49,436 nt of DNA. Origin: Elusimicrobiota bacterium (lineage in GTDB: Bacteria; Elusimicrobiota; Elusimicrobia; UBA1565; UBA9628). The stretch is taken from positions 1-49,436 of the forward strand of contig JACPOW010000120.1 in NCBI GenBank assembly GCA_016191335.1, written 5' to 3'. Positions 39,961-47,863 of this stretch are shown here, piece after piece (positions within the stretch are counted from its first letter, which is position 1; every line of letters begins with the position of its first letter). Made by a program: the position numbers and the translations under genes. Below the pieces are notes generated by a model that saw only the letters and a program-made list of their open reading frames with translations, ran no database searches and was not told the DNA's origin.

Positions 39961-41589
39961 ATGAATTGGGCTAAATTCAAGCTGTGGTGGGAATTCTACT
40001 GGGTCCACCTCGTCCTCGCCTTCATCGTCCTCGCCGCCGTGCTCCTGCCGCTCTGGTACCTGACCCGCCTCGAGGAGAGCGTCGCCCGCTACATCATCGG
40101 GTTCAACGTGATCTCGCTGCCGTCGAGCATCATCAACTCGCTGATCTTCGTCTTCTTCTTATACACCTTCCAGTACGGCGGGCTCGCCGACATCTCCAAG
40201 AAGAAGGTCGATCCGACCAAGATCAACGTCAAGTTCAGCGACGTCGTCGGCCTGGCCGAGCCCAAGCGCGAGGCCTGGGAGATCGTCCAGCTCATCAAGG
40301 ACCGCGCCCTCCTGCGCAAGGTCGGCGGCAAGATCATCCGCGGCATGGTGCTCGCGGGGCCTCCCGGCTGCGGCAAGACCCTGCTCGCCAAGGCCATCGC
40401 CACCGAGGCCGGCGTGCCGTTCCTGACCACCTCCGCCTCCGAGTTCATCGAGATCTTCGTCGGCACCGGGGCGGCACGGGTGCGGAAAATCTTCAGACGT
40501 GCACGACTCTACGCCCAGGCCCACGGCGTCTGCATCCTCTTCATCGACGAGATCGAGGTCATCGGCCAGAAGCGGCGCTTCGGCGGCATGATGGACGGCG
40601 GCACCTCCGAGTCCAACAGCACCCTCAACCAGCTCCTCGTCGAGATGGACGGCCTCAACGAGACCGACGCCGACGTCGTGGTCATCGCGGCGACCAACGC
40701 CAACCTCGACATCCTGGACGAAGCCCTGGTCAGGCCGGGACGCCTCGACCGGACGATCCGCGTGGACCTGCCCAACCTCAAGGAGCGCCTGGAGATCTTC
40801 GAGTACTACTCGAAGAAGCTCAAGTGCGACCCCTCCATCGACCTCGCCCGCCTGGCGCGCAAGACCGTCCGCTATTCTCCCGCCTCGATCGAGAACGTCC
40901 TCAAGGAAGCCGCCCTGATCTCCACGCGCGAGCGCCGCGAGCTGATCTCCTACAAGGACTGCGTCGCCGCCCTCGACCGCATCGAGCTCGGCATCGCGCA
41001 CCGCGTGAGCATGACCTCCAAGGAGCGCGAGATGACGGCCTTCCACGAGGCCGGCCACCTCGTGCAGATGTACCTCGAGCACCCGACCCGGGACGTGTTC
41101 AAGGCTTCCATCATCGAGCGCGGCGGCGTCCTGGGCGTCGTCCACTCCGTGCCCCGCGGCGAGATCATCCTCGACGACTCGGCCTCGCTGTACGCCAACA
41201 TCAAGGTCTCGCTCGGCGGCTACCTGGCCGAGAAGATCAAGTACGGCGTCACGACCGAAGGCGTCGGCTCCGACTTCTCGAACGCGATGCGCCACGCGCA
41301 CTGGATGGTGTGGTCCATCGGCATGGGCGAGAGCGGCTACGTGGGCAACTACGCGACCATGCCCTGGGAGCACATCTCCGAGGACGTCAAGCGCAGCCTC
41401 AACGCGGACACCAACAAGATCCTGCGCAACGCGATGGCCGAGGTCGACAAGACCCTGCGCGCCGAGTGGCACATCGTCGAGCGCTTCGCGGGCGAGCTGC
41501 TCAAGCGCGAGGAGCTCGATTACGACGAGATCGTGGAGATCTTCAAGGAATACGGCAAGCAGCCGCGTCCCCTGCTCGAGTCCATCTAA
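39961..41589 (+). CDS. FtsH-like AAA+ zinc protease without periplasmic domain
   Basis: 542 aa. Two TM helices (about 14-36 and 43-69) are joined by a loop of fewer than ten residues, where FtsH normally has about 70. The AAA+ domain (about 85-340) has Walker A GPPGCGKT (about 133-140), Walker B ILFIDEIE, the pore-loop region TTSASEFIEIFVGTGAARV and the SRH ALVRPGRLDR. The M41 peptidase domain follows, with HEAGH (about 361-365) and the third zinc ligand in GVGSDFSNA. FtsH degrades membrane and short-lived cytoplasmic proteins. This one is shorter than true FtsH (about 600-650 aa), lies beside pilus genes, and may be a dedicated quality-control protease. Strong ribosome binding site AAGGAG. 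Confidence 0.9.
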   Translation: MNWAKFKLWWEFYWVHLVLAFIVLAAVLLPLWYLTRLEESVARYIIGFNVISLPSSIINSLIFVFFLYTFQYGGLADISKKKVDPTKINVKFSDVVGLAEPKREAWEIVQLIKDRALLRKVGGKIIRGMVLAGPPGCGKTLLAKAIATEAGVPFLTTSASEFIEIFVGTGAARVRKIFRRARLYAQAHGVCILFIDEIEVIGQKRRFGGMMDGGTSESNSTLNQLLVEMDGLNETDADVVVIAATNANLDILDEALVRPGRLDRTIRVDLPNLKERLEIFEYYSKKLKCDPSIDLARLARKTVRYSPASIENVLKEAALISTRERRELISYKDCVAALDRIELGIAHRVSMTSKEREMTAFHEAGHLVQMYLEHPTRDVFKASIIERGGVLGVVHSVPRGEIILDDSASLYANIKVSLGGYLAEKIKYGVTTEGVGSDFSNAMRHAHWMVWSIGMGESGYVGNYATMPWEHISEDVKRSLNADTNKILRNAMAEVDKTLRAEWHIVERFAGELLKREELDYDEIVEIFKEYGKQPRPLLESI

Positions 41590-41611
41590 AAGAAGGCGTC
41601 CTAGTCCTCAC

Positions 41612-41645
41612 CGTCGGGAACTCGCACCGGTGCGAGTTCCCGACG
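41612..41645. terminator. 34-bp perfect palindrome between convergent genes
   Basis: Two 17-bp arms (41612-41628, 41629-41645) meet without a loop. It lies between the FtsH-like gene (+) and a - strand gene, where a bidirectional terminator would be expected. There is no T-run, so it could instead be a repeat or a binding site. Flanking AGGCGTC and GACGCCT can form an alternative outer stem. Confidence 0.5.
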
Positions 41646-41668
41646 CCTGTTTACGGACACAGTCGCCT

Positions 41669-42145
41669 CTAAGCGGAGCGGTACTCGCCGCCGCGCTCGA
41701 CGTAGGACCGCTCGATCGCCCGCGCGACGCGCACGATGTGGGCGGACTCCAAGGGGCGCAGCCAGGACAGGATCAGCTGCATCTCCCGGCCCGCCGGAGC
41801 CAGCTCCACCGTGGGCTCCTCCGGCGTCTTGTCGGGCACCCCGAGGCGCCTGGGCGGGAAGGCGCGCAGGTCGATGCCCTGCAGGAGCGCCGTGTCCCAG
41901 GCGCCGGCGTCCACGTGGGCCGGCTTGCGGTGGAAGAAGACCATCGTGCAGTTCAGGACGGGGCCGTCCGGGATGGCGACATCGTCGACCTTCTCGAAGC
42001 TCAGGAAGGTCGTGTGCTCCAAGGCCTCCTTCATCTCCTTGATGAGCTTCACGGAATTCTCGAGGTGGCCGGGGCCGAAGAAGATGACGGCGCCCCTCGT
42101 CATCAGCGACTCGCCGACGTGAGGGGGGAGCTCCTTCGCGGCCAT
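41669..42145 (-). CDS. Conserved-looking small soluble protein, unknown
   Basis: 158 aa on the - strand; no family recognised. No signal peptide or TM. An alpha/beta fold seems likely: AVIFFGPGHLENSVKLIKEMKEAL at the N-terminus, then LNCTMVFFHRKPAHVDAGAW, a Pro-rich loop, and the C-terminal ILSWLRPLESAHIVRVARAIERSYV. The reading frame starts 2 nt after the end of the 42148 gene, so the two form an operon. Base composition is GC-rich like the chromosome, unlike the gene before it. Confidence 0.6.
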   Translation of the reverse strand: MAAKELPPHVGESLMTRGAVIFFGPGHLENSVKLIKEMKEALEHTTFLSFEKVDDVAIPDGPVLNCTMVFFHRKPAHVDAGAWDTALLQGIDLRAFPPRRLGVPDKTPEEPTVELAPAGREMQLILSWLRPLESAHIVRVARAIERSYVERGGEYRSA

Positions 42146-42147
42146 CG

Positions 42148-42789
42148 TCAGGCCTTCTTGGCGGGGACCTTCTGCTGCTTCTTGAGCCAGTCCTTCAGCC
42201 AGAACTTCATCTCCGCGTCGAAAGTCTTCTTGACCTCGGGTGAATTGATGTCCAGGTCGGTTTTGACGCCTGAGCCGCGCACGACCTTCCCGGACGCGTC
42301 GTACTTCCCATTGGAGAGAACGACCTTTTCAAGGTTCCCGTTCAAATCGAACTTGAAATACTTCGTTTCCTTGTCGAGTCCGGAACGCTTTGCCCGGACT
42401 ATATAAGCGCACATAGGCCGCTTGTCGACTGTTTCGCCTTTTTGGCCCTCGATCCGCTCATAGACGACGAAGCAACGGCGCGTTTCGGTCAGATCGGGTT
42501 TCTGGGTGATCGGGAGTTCAACATCCATCGTCGACATCGCTTTCGGCAAGCCGATGACGGGGGCGAGGTTGCTGCCGGTGTTCTCGCTGGTCCCGGTCTT
42601 CAGCACGACGGCGATGAGCCGGGAGATATCGGTCTTGGTGTCCTTGATCGAATCCTTGAGCCCGGTCTTGCTGGAAGAATTGTCTTTATTAACGGACGAT
42701 AAACTCTGACCCTGACCATTGACAAGAATCGGCATGGCCGTAATACTTAGCCCTAGAGCGAAAGTCGCGCGCATCAAATTATTTCCCAC
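42148..42789 (-). CDS. Secreted protein of unknown function in a low-GC patch
   Basis: 213 aa from a GTG at 42789, next to an AGGAG site (42794-42798); the ATG at 42774 (208 aa) is also possible. A signal peptide is clear (MRATFALGLSITAMPILVNGQ). A Ser/Asn/Lys-rich region follows, then a beta-rich domain with ETRRCFVVYERIEG, MCAYIVRAKRSG and KYFKFDLNGNLEKVVLSNG, and a helical Lys-rich tail (KKQQKVPAKKA). The KFDLNGNL strand pair looks like a repeat of a small beta-meander. Base composition is near 50% GC, much lower than neighbours, so it may be recently acquired. No function can be given. Confidence 0.6.
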   Translation of the reverse strand: MGNNLMRATFALGLSITAMPILVNGQGQSLSSVNKDNSSSKTGLKDSIKDTKTDISRLIAVVLKTGTSENTGSNLAPVIGLPKAMSTMDVELPITQKPDLTETRRCFVVYERIEGQKGETVDKRPMCAYIVRAKRSGLDKETKYFKFDLNGNLEKVVLSNGKYDASGKVVRGSGVKTDLDINSPEVKKTFDAEMKFWLKDWLKKQQKVPAKKA

Positions 42790-42804
42790 GGTTCTCCTGA
42801 ATAA

Positions 42805-45000
42805 ATGACCTTTCCCTATTGTAACAGTCATGCCGGTAACGTCAAGACCCGCGCGTTCCTCGTCGGGGTGCTCTTTATATGCGGTCAGGGAGCCCGCGCG
42901 GACCTGCCCCCGACGGCCCCCTCGCGATCCGCTGAGCCGGCCGAAAAGGTCAAAGAGGATGACGATATGTTCGCTGTGCTCACGGAGAGCGTGGGCAGAC
43001 TTCAGGCCAATGCCGAGGAAAAGTCCAATTTATCCGAGCAGCAGCGCGTAAATCCCAATGACCGCGCCGTCGCCGCGCAGATCAAGGCCATCGACGAGCA
43101 GAACGCCGCCATGGTGGAGCGCGCCGACGCCTCGGCTGCGAGATTCCCGGAGAGCTCGAAGATACAGCGGGCCGCCGGCGCCGTGGCCATCCAGGCCGGC
43201 GACTACAAGAAGGGCCTCGCCTACGCGGACCGCGCGGTGACCATCGCCGAGGCGAACCCCGCCGACGCCAAGGCCCTGGCGGCCGCCCTGCGCACGCGGG
43301 CGACGGGCGCCCTGTGGTCCGGCGACTACCCGAAGGCCGCGGCCGACGCGCAGCGCGTCCTGAAGACCTTCCCCGACGACAAGGCCGCGCGCTCCATCTA
43401 CGAGATGTCGAAGGGCCGCGCGAAGAACGCGGTGGTCGCCGTCGCGACGACGCAAAGCCGCCCGCTCGCGGACTCGCTCGCGGAGTTCTCGCTGCTCGAC
43501 GACCCGCGGCTGAAAGAAGCGGGGCGCCGCGCGGGCGACCGCGCCGCGGCGATCAAGCGCACGGAGACGGCGATGCGCTTCATCAATGCCGGCGACGGCA
43601 CTCGGGCCCTGGCCGCGGCGAACGCCGCCGTCGAGGCGGACCCCGCCTTGGCCGACGGCTACATGATCCGCGGCCTGGCCTACACCATCCTGAAGGAGTT
43701 CGCCGCCGCCCTGCGCGAGTTCACCAAGGCCATCGACCTGTGGTCGGCCCAGGGCAAGAAGGAGAACCTGCCCGTCGCCTTCGGCCGGCGCGCCGAGGCC
43801 GGCAACGAGGCGAGGGACTACCCCAACGCCCTGCGCGACGCGGAGAAAGCCGTGGCGGGGGACGCCGGCCTGGGCCTCGGCTACTTCGAGCGCGCGCGCG
43901 CCCTCGAGGGCCTGGGCGAGAAGGGCGAGCGCATACTCGAGGATTTCAAGCGCGCGGCGGAGCTCACGCCCGCGTACGCGGCCGACTACGCCGCGGCGCG
44001 CACCCGCCTGTCGGCCGACGCCCCGGCGCCGGTCCTCGACCGGCCGTCTCGGAACTGGCTGCGCGCCGTCCTGGTCGGCTCCTCGGCCCTGGCGGCCTTT
44101 CTGGTCTTCCTGTACTGGCGCCTGGCGCGCCGCGCCCGGCCCGAGGAGCGCATCGGCTTCGCCTCCGAGCGCAAGGAGCTGGACTCGCAGTACGACATCA
44201 CCGCCCCGCTCGGGGAGGGCGGGATGGGCATGGTGTATAAAGGATGGGACAAGGTCCTCAAGCGTCCGGTCGCCATCAAGAAGCTGCGCACCGAGCTCCA
44301 GGCCAGCCCCCGGGAGAGGGAGCGCTTCTTAAAGGAGGCCGAGATGGTGGCCTCCCTCCATCATCCGCACATCGTCGACATCTACACCATCATCCGGCAC
44401 GCCCAGGACACCTATCTCGTCTTCGAGTACGTCTCGGGGATGACGCTCCACGAGCTGCTCAACGAGAGCCCCGGGCGCCGGCTGCCTCCCGCCCGCGCTT
44501 TGGATATCCTGCGGCAGATCTCCGCGGCCGTGGACCATGCCCACTCCCGCCACGTCATCCACCGAGACATGAAGCCCTCGAACGTGATGCTGGCCGACGG
44601 GGGCTGGGTCAAGGTGATGGATTTCGGCATCGCCCGGCAGGTGCTGGACTCGCTGCTGACCACGACCAAGACCATCGTCGGCACCCCGGTGTACATGTCG
44701 CCCGAACAGGCCATGGGCGTGGTGGTCAAGGAATCCGACGTCTTCGCCCTGGGAGTCACTCTCTACGAGCTTTTGACCGGGGCCGTGCCGTTCAAGGGGC
44801 CCGGCGAGATGAACGACAAGATGGAGGGGAATTTCACGGTCCCCTCGGCCCTGGTGCCGGAGCTGGGCCAGGCCATCGACGCGGTCCTGCGCAAGGCCCT
44901 GAGCCCCCGCCCGGAGGACCGGTACCATCGCTGCGGCGATCTGTATCAGGCCGCGGTGAGCGCGCTGAAAGGCCAGGTGACCCCCGCGGGACCTCGGTAA
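42805..45000 (+). CDS. TPR-TM-Ser/Thr protein kinase
   Basis: 731 aa. A signal peptide (about 1-32, ending GARAD) is followed by a TPR-rich extracytoplasmic part (about 100-405, for example AIQAGDYKKGLAYADRAV, IRGLAYTILKEFAAALREF). One TM helix (about 417-436) leads to a cytoplasmic Hanks-type kinase (about 460-725). This has GEGGMGMV (G-loop), VAIKKL, the catalytic HRDMKPSN (about 585-592), DFG (about 606-608), GTPVYMSPEQ and DVFALGVTLYELLTG, all intact. The order (sensor outside, kinase at the C-terminus) is the reverse of PknB-type receptors. It lies just before two membrane proteins that may be substrates. The start codon is uncertain: 42805 overlaps the promoter of the divergent gene. 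Confidence 0.88.
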   Translation: MTFPYCNSHAGNVKTRAFLVGVLFICGQGARADLPPTAPSRSAEPAEKVKEDDDMFAVLTESVGRLQANAEEKSNLSEQQRVNPNDRAVAAQIKAIDEQNAAMVERADASAARFPESSKIQRAAGAVAIQAGDYKKGLAYADRAVTIAEANPADAKALAAALRTRATGALWSGDYPKAAADAQRVLKTFPDDKAARSIYEMSKGRAKNAVVAVATTQSRPLADSLAEFSLLDDPRLKEAGRRAGDRAAAIKRTETAMRFINAGDGTRALAAANAAVEADPALADGYMIRGLAYTILKEFAAALREFTKAIDLWSAQGKKENLPVAFGRRAEAGNEARDYPNALRDAEKAVAGDAGLGLGYFERARALEGLGEKGERILEDFKRAAELTPAYAADYAAARTRLSADAPAPVLDRPSRNWLRAVLVGSSALAAFLVFLYWRLARRARPEERIGFASERKELDSQYDITAPLGEGGMGMVYKGWDKVLKRPVAIKKLRTELQASPRERERFLKEAEMVASLHHPHIVDIYTIIRHAQDTYLVFEYVSGMTLHELLNESPGRRLPPARALDILRQISAAVDHAHSRHVIHRDMKPSNVMLADGGWVKVMDFGIARQVLDSLLTTTKTIVGTPVYMSPEQAMGVVVKESDVFALGVTLYELLTGAVPFKGPGEMNDKMEGNFTVPSALVPELGQAIDAVLRKALSPRPEDRYHRCGDLYQAAVSALKGQVTPAGPR
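42818..42845 (-). promoter_or_regulatory. Promoter of the 42789 gene
   Basis: TTGACG (42845-42840), 16-nt spacer, TACAAT (42823-42818) on the - strand. It lies within the first codons assigned to the divergent kinase gene. Confidence 0.55.
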
Positions 45001-45026
45001 AAACTCGGTAAAGAGGACCCCGTTCC

Positions 45027-45055
45027 TTGACAAAAATTCCGGGGGGGGCTACACT
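45027..45055 (+). promoter_or_regulatory. Consensus promoter of the 45068 gene
   Basis: TTGACA (45027-45032), 17-nt spacer, TACACT (45050-45055), 12 nt before the ATG at 45068; no ribosome binding site. Identical hexamers and spacing to the pilin promoter at 21029. The spacer ends in a run of eight G. A direct repeat CTCGGTAAA lies just upstream, at the end of the kinase gene and at 45004-45012. Confidence 0.8.
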
Positions 45056-45067
45056 CGAATCAGTCAT

Positions 45068-46177
45068 ATGAGCGTTACTTTGAGTCCCATCGCGCCGCGA
45101 TATGCGGTTTCTGATGCGGACGACCCGTTCAAGAAGTACTGGTGGGCGATCCTCATGGGGATCGTTTTCACCGCTATTTGGCTGCTGACGCCCATGCTGG
45201 GCGAGAAATCCGTGGGTTCGAGCGCGATCGACACGACCAAGCCGAAGGTCGAGGAGAACGTCGAACAGAGCCTGGCGTCCGATTCGGGCGACGGCATCAA
45301 TCTGTCGATGGAAGGCACCGGGCACAAGCGGAAGGAGGACGGCGTGCTCGGCTCGTCGCTCTATCAGGCTCCCCCGGAAGAAACGGCCCCCGCGGCGGCG
45401 GCCACGGCGGGGTCGGCGGCCCTCGGCTCCTCGGCCGGGTCGGCGTCGGGCGGCACCTTGGCGGGCGCGCTCAAGAAGGTGAGCGAGAGCTCCGGCGGGT
45501 GGGGCGAGAAGGCGCAGAAGGGGTTCAATCTTCCGAAGCTCGCGGGCGGGTCCCTGTCGGGCATGGGCGCGGCGAGCGGGGGCCGGGCCGGCTCCGCGTC
45601 GGGCTCGAGCGCGTTCGGCTCGAGCAACGCCAAGGTCGGCTTCGCGGGCACCAGCGGACTTTCCGGCAGCGCCGAGATCGACGCCGCCGTGAATTCGAAG
45701 GGAGTGGCGGCGCTCAAGGCCGCGGCCGCGCAGGCGCAGGCGGCCGCGGGCAACAGGAGCAACGACGGAGCGCGCAGCGCCATGAGCCTGGCGTTCGACG
45801 GAGCCAAGGCGGGCAGCGCCATCGGCGGGGGCGGAGCGGCCCTCAGCGGCGGCTACGCCGCGCTCGACGCCGCGCCGATGAACCTCAAGGCCGAGGACCC
45901 GAAGCTCAACGAGAAGAAGCTCGAGCCTCCTCCCGGCGCCGACGTCGGCCAGAGCAACATGGACGATTCCGAGCTGGCCAAGCAGATCGCGCTGCAGGTG
46001 GCGGGGGGCGTCCTCGGCGCGGTGATCGGCGGACCGATGGGCGCGGTCGTCACCAACGTGATCATGCAGGCCATTCAGCGCCAGATGGATCAGCAGGAGA
46101 AGATCCGCGAGATGGAAGAGAAGCAGCAGCTGGACCGTGCCACCCGACGGATGGGCGGCAAGCCGAGCGGGACGTAG
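45068..46177 (+). CDS. Gly/Ala/Ser-rich single-pass membrane protein, unknown
   Basis: 369 aa. One TM helix near the N-terminus (about 25-43, WWAILMGIVFTAIWLLTPML). A long low-complexity region (about 95-260) rich in Gly, Ala and Ser follows, with a DGAKAGSAIGGGGAAL motif at about 236-251. A C-terminal amphipathic, glycine-zipper-like helix (about 305-333, AGGVLGAVIGGPMGAVV) and a charged coiled coil (QMDQQEKIREMEEKQQ) end the protein. The N-terminus is short and cytoplasmic, so the rest is probably periplasmic. No family recognised. It shares motif and style with the next gene, 33 nt downstream. The strong promoter suggests an abundant protein. Confidence 0.75.
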   Translation: MSVTLSPIAPRYAVSDADDPFKKYWWAILMGIVFTAIWLLTPMLGEKSVGSSAIDTTKPKVEENVEQSLASDSGDGINLSMEGTGHKRKEDGVLGSSLYQAPPEETAPAAAATAGSAALGSSAGSASGGTLAGALKKVSESSGGWGEKAQKGFNLPKLAGGSLSGMGAASGGRAGSASGSSAFGSSNAKVGFAGTSGLSGSAEIDAAVNSKGVAALKAAAAQAQAAAGNRSNDGARSAMSLAFDGAKAGSAIGGGGAALSGGYAALDAAPMNLKAEDPKLNEKKLEPPPGADVGQSNMDDSELAKQIALQVAGGVLGAVIGGPMGAVVTNVIMQAIQRQMDQQEKIREMEEKQQLDRATRRMGGKPSGT

Positions 46178-46210
46178 AACGGATTTCATAGACGCACCGG
46201 AGGAGTTTTT

Positions 46211-47794
46211 ATGGACCCGAAAACCCAGATGCCCAACATCAAGGCCGAAGTCCTCAAGAGCGACGACGGCAAGAAGAAAGGAGCCGGCCTTCTCGGCCTT
46301 TTCGGAGGGGGCGGCGGTGGCGCGGCCGGAGGTCTGGGCGGATTGGGCGCGGGCGCCGCGGGCGGGACGGGGCTGCTCGCCACCAAGGCGGGGATGCTCG
46401 CCCTCGTCCTCATGGGCTCGGCGGTGGCCGGCGGCATCGGCCTGGCCGGCTACAAGATGTTCGGCCCCGGCGAGGCGGACCGGACCGGAGGCAATCTTTC
46501 GTTGTTCCAGCCGAAGCCGACGCAGGCCGCGTCCGACGCAGTGGCGCCGGTCGCCGCGGACGGCTCGTCCGCGTCCTTGGGCATGATGGCGCAGGCCGCG
46601 GCGAAGGACAAGGAGGCCGACGCCTCCGCGTCCGCCTCGGCGTCGGCCGAGGCGCCGACCGACAAGACCGCGGGCGATCCGGCGAAGGACGCCGCGGCGG
46701 CTGACGCCGCGCGCCGCGAGGCCGCCGCGCGGGCCGCTTCCGGGGGCGCCATCAACTCGGGCGGAGGCGACGGAGCCGTCGGCTCGATGAACCGCGGCCT
46801 CACCAATACGAAGAAGCTCGGCGCCCTGTCGGGCTCCGCGGGCGGCGGCGGGGCCTCGACCACGGCGGGCTCCGGAACCGTCGGGAAGCTCGGCGACGGC
46901 CTGGCGAACGCGGCCCGCAACGGGCAGAGCGGCGGCTTCTCCAAGAGCGGGCCGGGGGCCAAGGCCTCCAGCGCCCGCGGCGTGGCCGCGCGGGGCGGGC
47001 GCGGCGCCCGGGCCCAGGCGCGGGCGGTCATGGGCGACCAGCAGTTGGGCCGCGCCGGCTCCAGCTTCGCCGCCGGCCGGACCTACGACGGCTCGGCGAC
47101 GCAGGCCGGCGGCAACATCGGCGGCGGCACGGGGATCGGCCTGGACGGCGTCGGCGACGGAGCGGGCGCTCAGCCGAAGGCCCTGCCCCGCAACTCCGCC
47201 CCTAATTCGCGGGAAGAGGAGAACATCCCGACCCCTCCGGCCAAAGACGTCACCCCTTGGGCCAAGGAGATGATGATGGGTCTGGCCGCGGGCGCCGTCG
47301 CGGTCGCGTTGCTGATGTGGGCGTCCTCCCTGATCACGACCGCCAAGACGACATTGATGAATTCGTCGTTGGCGTTCCCCGCGGCCATGGCGGCGTTCCA
47401 GGCTTCGATGCAGCTGATCAGGCTGTTGATCGGCGGCGCGATCGCGATAGCATTGGCAGGAGTCGCATTGGGCGCGATGATCGCCGGCGGGAAGAACGGT
47501 CAGTCGCTCCAGGGCGGGCTCCTGGTCGCGTCCAGCGCGGCCATCGCCGCGGCCGGGACCGGCTTGATGATGTCCACCTTGAATCCGCTGCCCAAGGACG
47601 GGGCGTCCCTCAAATCCGATGAGACGCTGGCGGCGTTCGGCTCGCCGGGGACCTGGATATACATCATCGGCGGCCTGGGCGCGGTCGGCCTGGTCGGCAG
47701 CATGCTGGCTCCGAAGAAAACCTGCAAGTCCGACCAGGAAGGCTGTCACGCGTATCACCAGCAGCAGATCAGTCCCACGAACTACACCGTATAA
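46211..47794 (+). CDS. Gly-rich polytopic membrane protein, partner of the 45068 product
   Basis: 527 aa. After a basic N-terminus (KSDDGKKKGAG) and a Gly-rich run, TM1 lies at about 59-80. A low-complexity Ala/Gly/Ser stretch (about 95-340) includes RTYDGSATQAGGNIGGG (about 297-313), like the DGxxAGxxIGGG motif of the preceding protein. Four or five hydrophobic helices follow (about 355-500), with a C-terminal tail carrying two Cys and a His (KKTCKSDQEGCHAYH). The ATG is preceded by a GGAG site (46199-46202). No family recognised. The two proteins together may form an envelope complex, possibly regulated by the kinase upstream. A terminator follows. Confidence 0.75.
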   Translation: MDPKTQMPNIKAEVLKSDDGKKKGAGLLGLFGGGGGGAAGGLGGLGAGAAGGTGLLATKAGMLALVLMGSAVAGGIGLAGYKMFGPGEADRTGGNLSLFQPKPTQAASDAVAPVAADGSSASLGMMAQAAAKDKEADASASASASAEAPTDKTAGDPAKDAAAADAARREAAARAASGGAINSGGGDGAVGSMNRGLTNTKKLGALSGSAGGGGASTTAGSGTVGKLGDGLANAARNGQSGGFSKSGPGAKASSARGVAARGGRGARAQARAVMGDQQLGRAGSSFAAGRTYDGSATQAGGNIGGGTGIGLDGVGDGAGAQPKALPRNSAPNSREEENIPTPPAKDVTPWAKEMMMGLAAGAVAVALLMWASSLITTAKTTLMNSSLAFPAAMAAFQASMQLIRLLIGGAIAIALAGVALGAMIAGGKNGQSLQGGLLVASSAAIAAAGTGLMMSTLNPLPKDGASLKSDETLAAFGSPGTWIYIIGGLGAVGLVGSMLAPKKTCKSDQEGCHAYHQQQISPTNYTV

Positions 47795-47805
47795 GAACCG
47801 CATAG

Positions 47806-47841
47806 GCGCGGCCGCGCGGCGTCCCCGCGCGGCCGCGCTTT
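47806..47841 (+). terminator. Intrinsic terminator after the Gly-rich genes
   Basis: A perfect 14-bp G+C stem (47806-47819 with 47825-47838) around a 5-nt loop, followed by TTT. Located 12 nt after the stop codon of the 46211 gene. Confidence 0.8.
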
Positions 47842-47848
47842 CATTGGT

Positions 47849-47854
47849 TATAAT
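47849..47854 (+). promoter_or_regulatory. -10 box of the caspase-like gene
   Basis: TATAAT, 9 nt before the ATG at 47864, with no ribosome binding site. The -35 region falls inside the terminator stem and shows no consensus. Confidence 0.6.
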
Positions 47855-47863
47855 ACCGCGACG

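Noticed and set aside
41630-42702. Open frames on the + strand over the two - strand genes
   Set aside because: The - strand frames have a signal peptide, ribosome binding site, promoter and more natural composition; the + frames are shadows.
46620-46660. Ser-Ala repeat in the 46211 gene considered as a DNA repeat element
   Set aside because: It is only a codon-level low-complexity run, like others in this protein.
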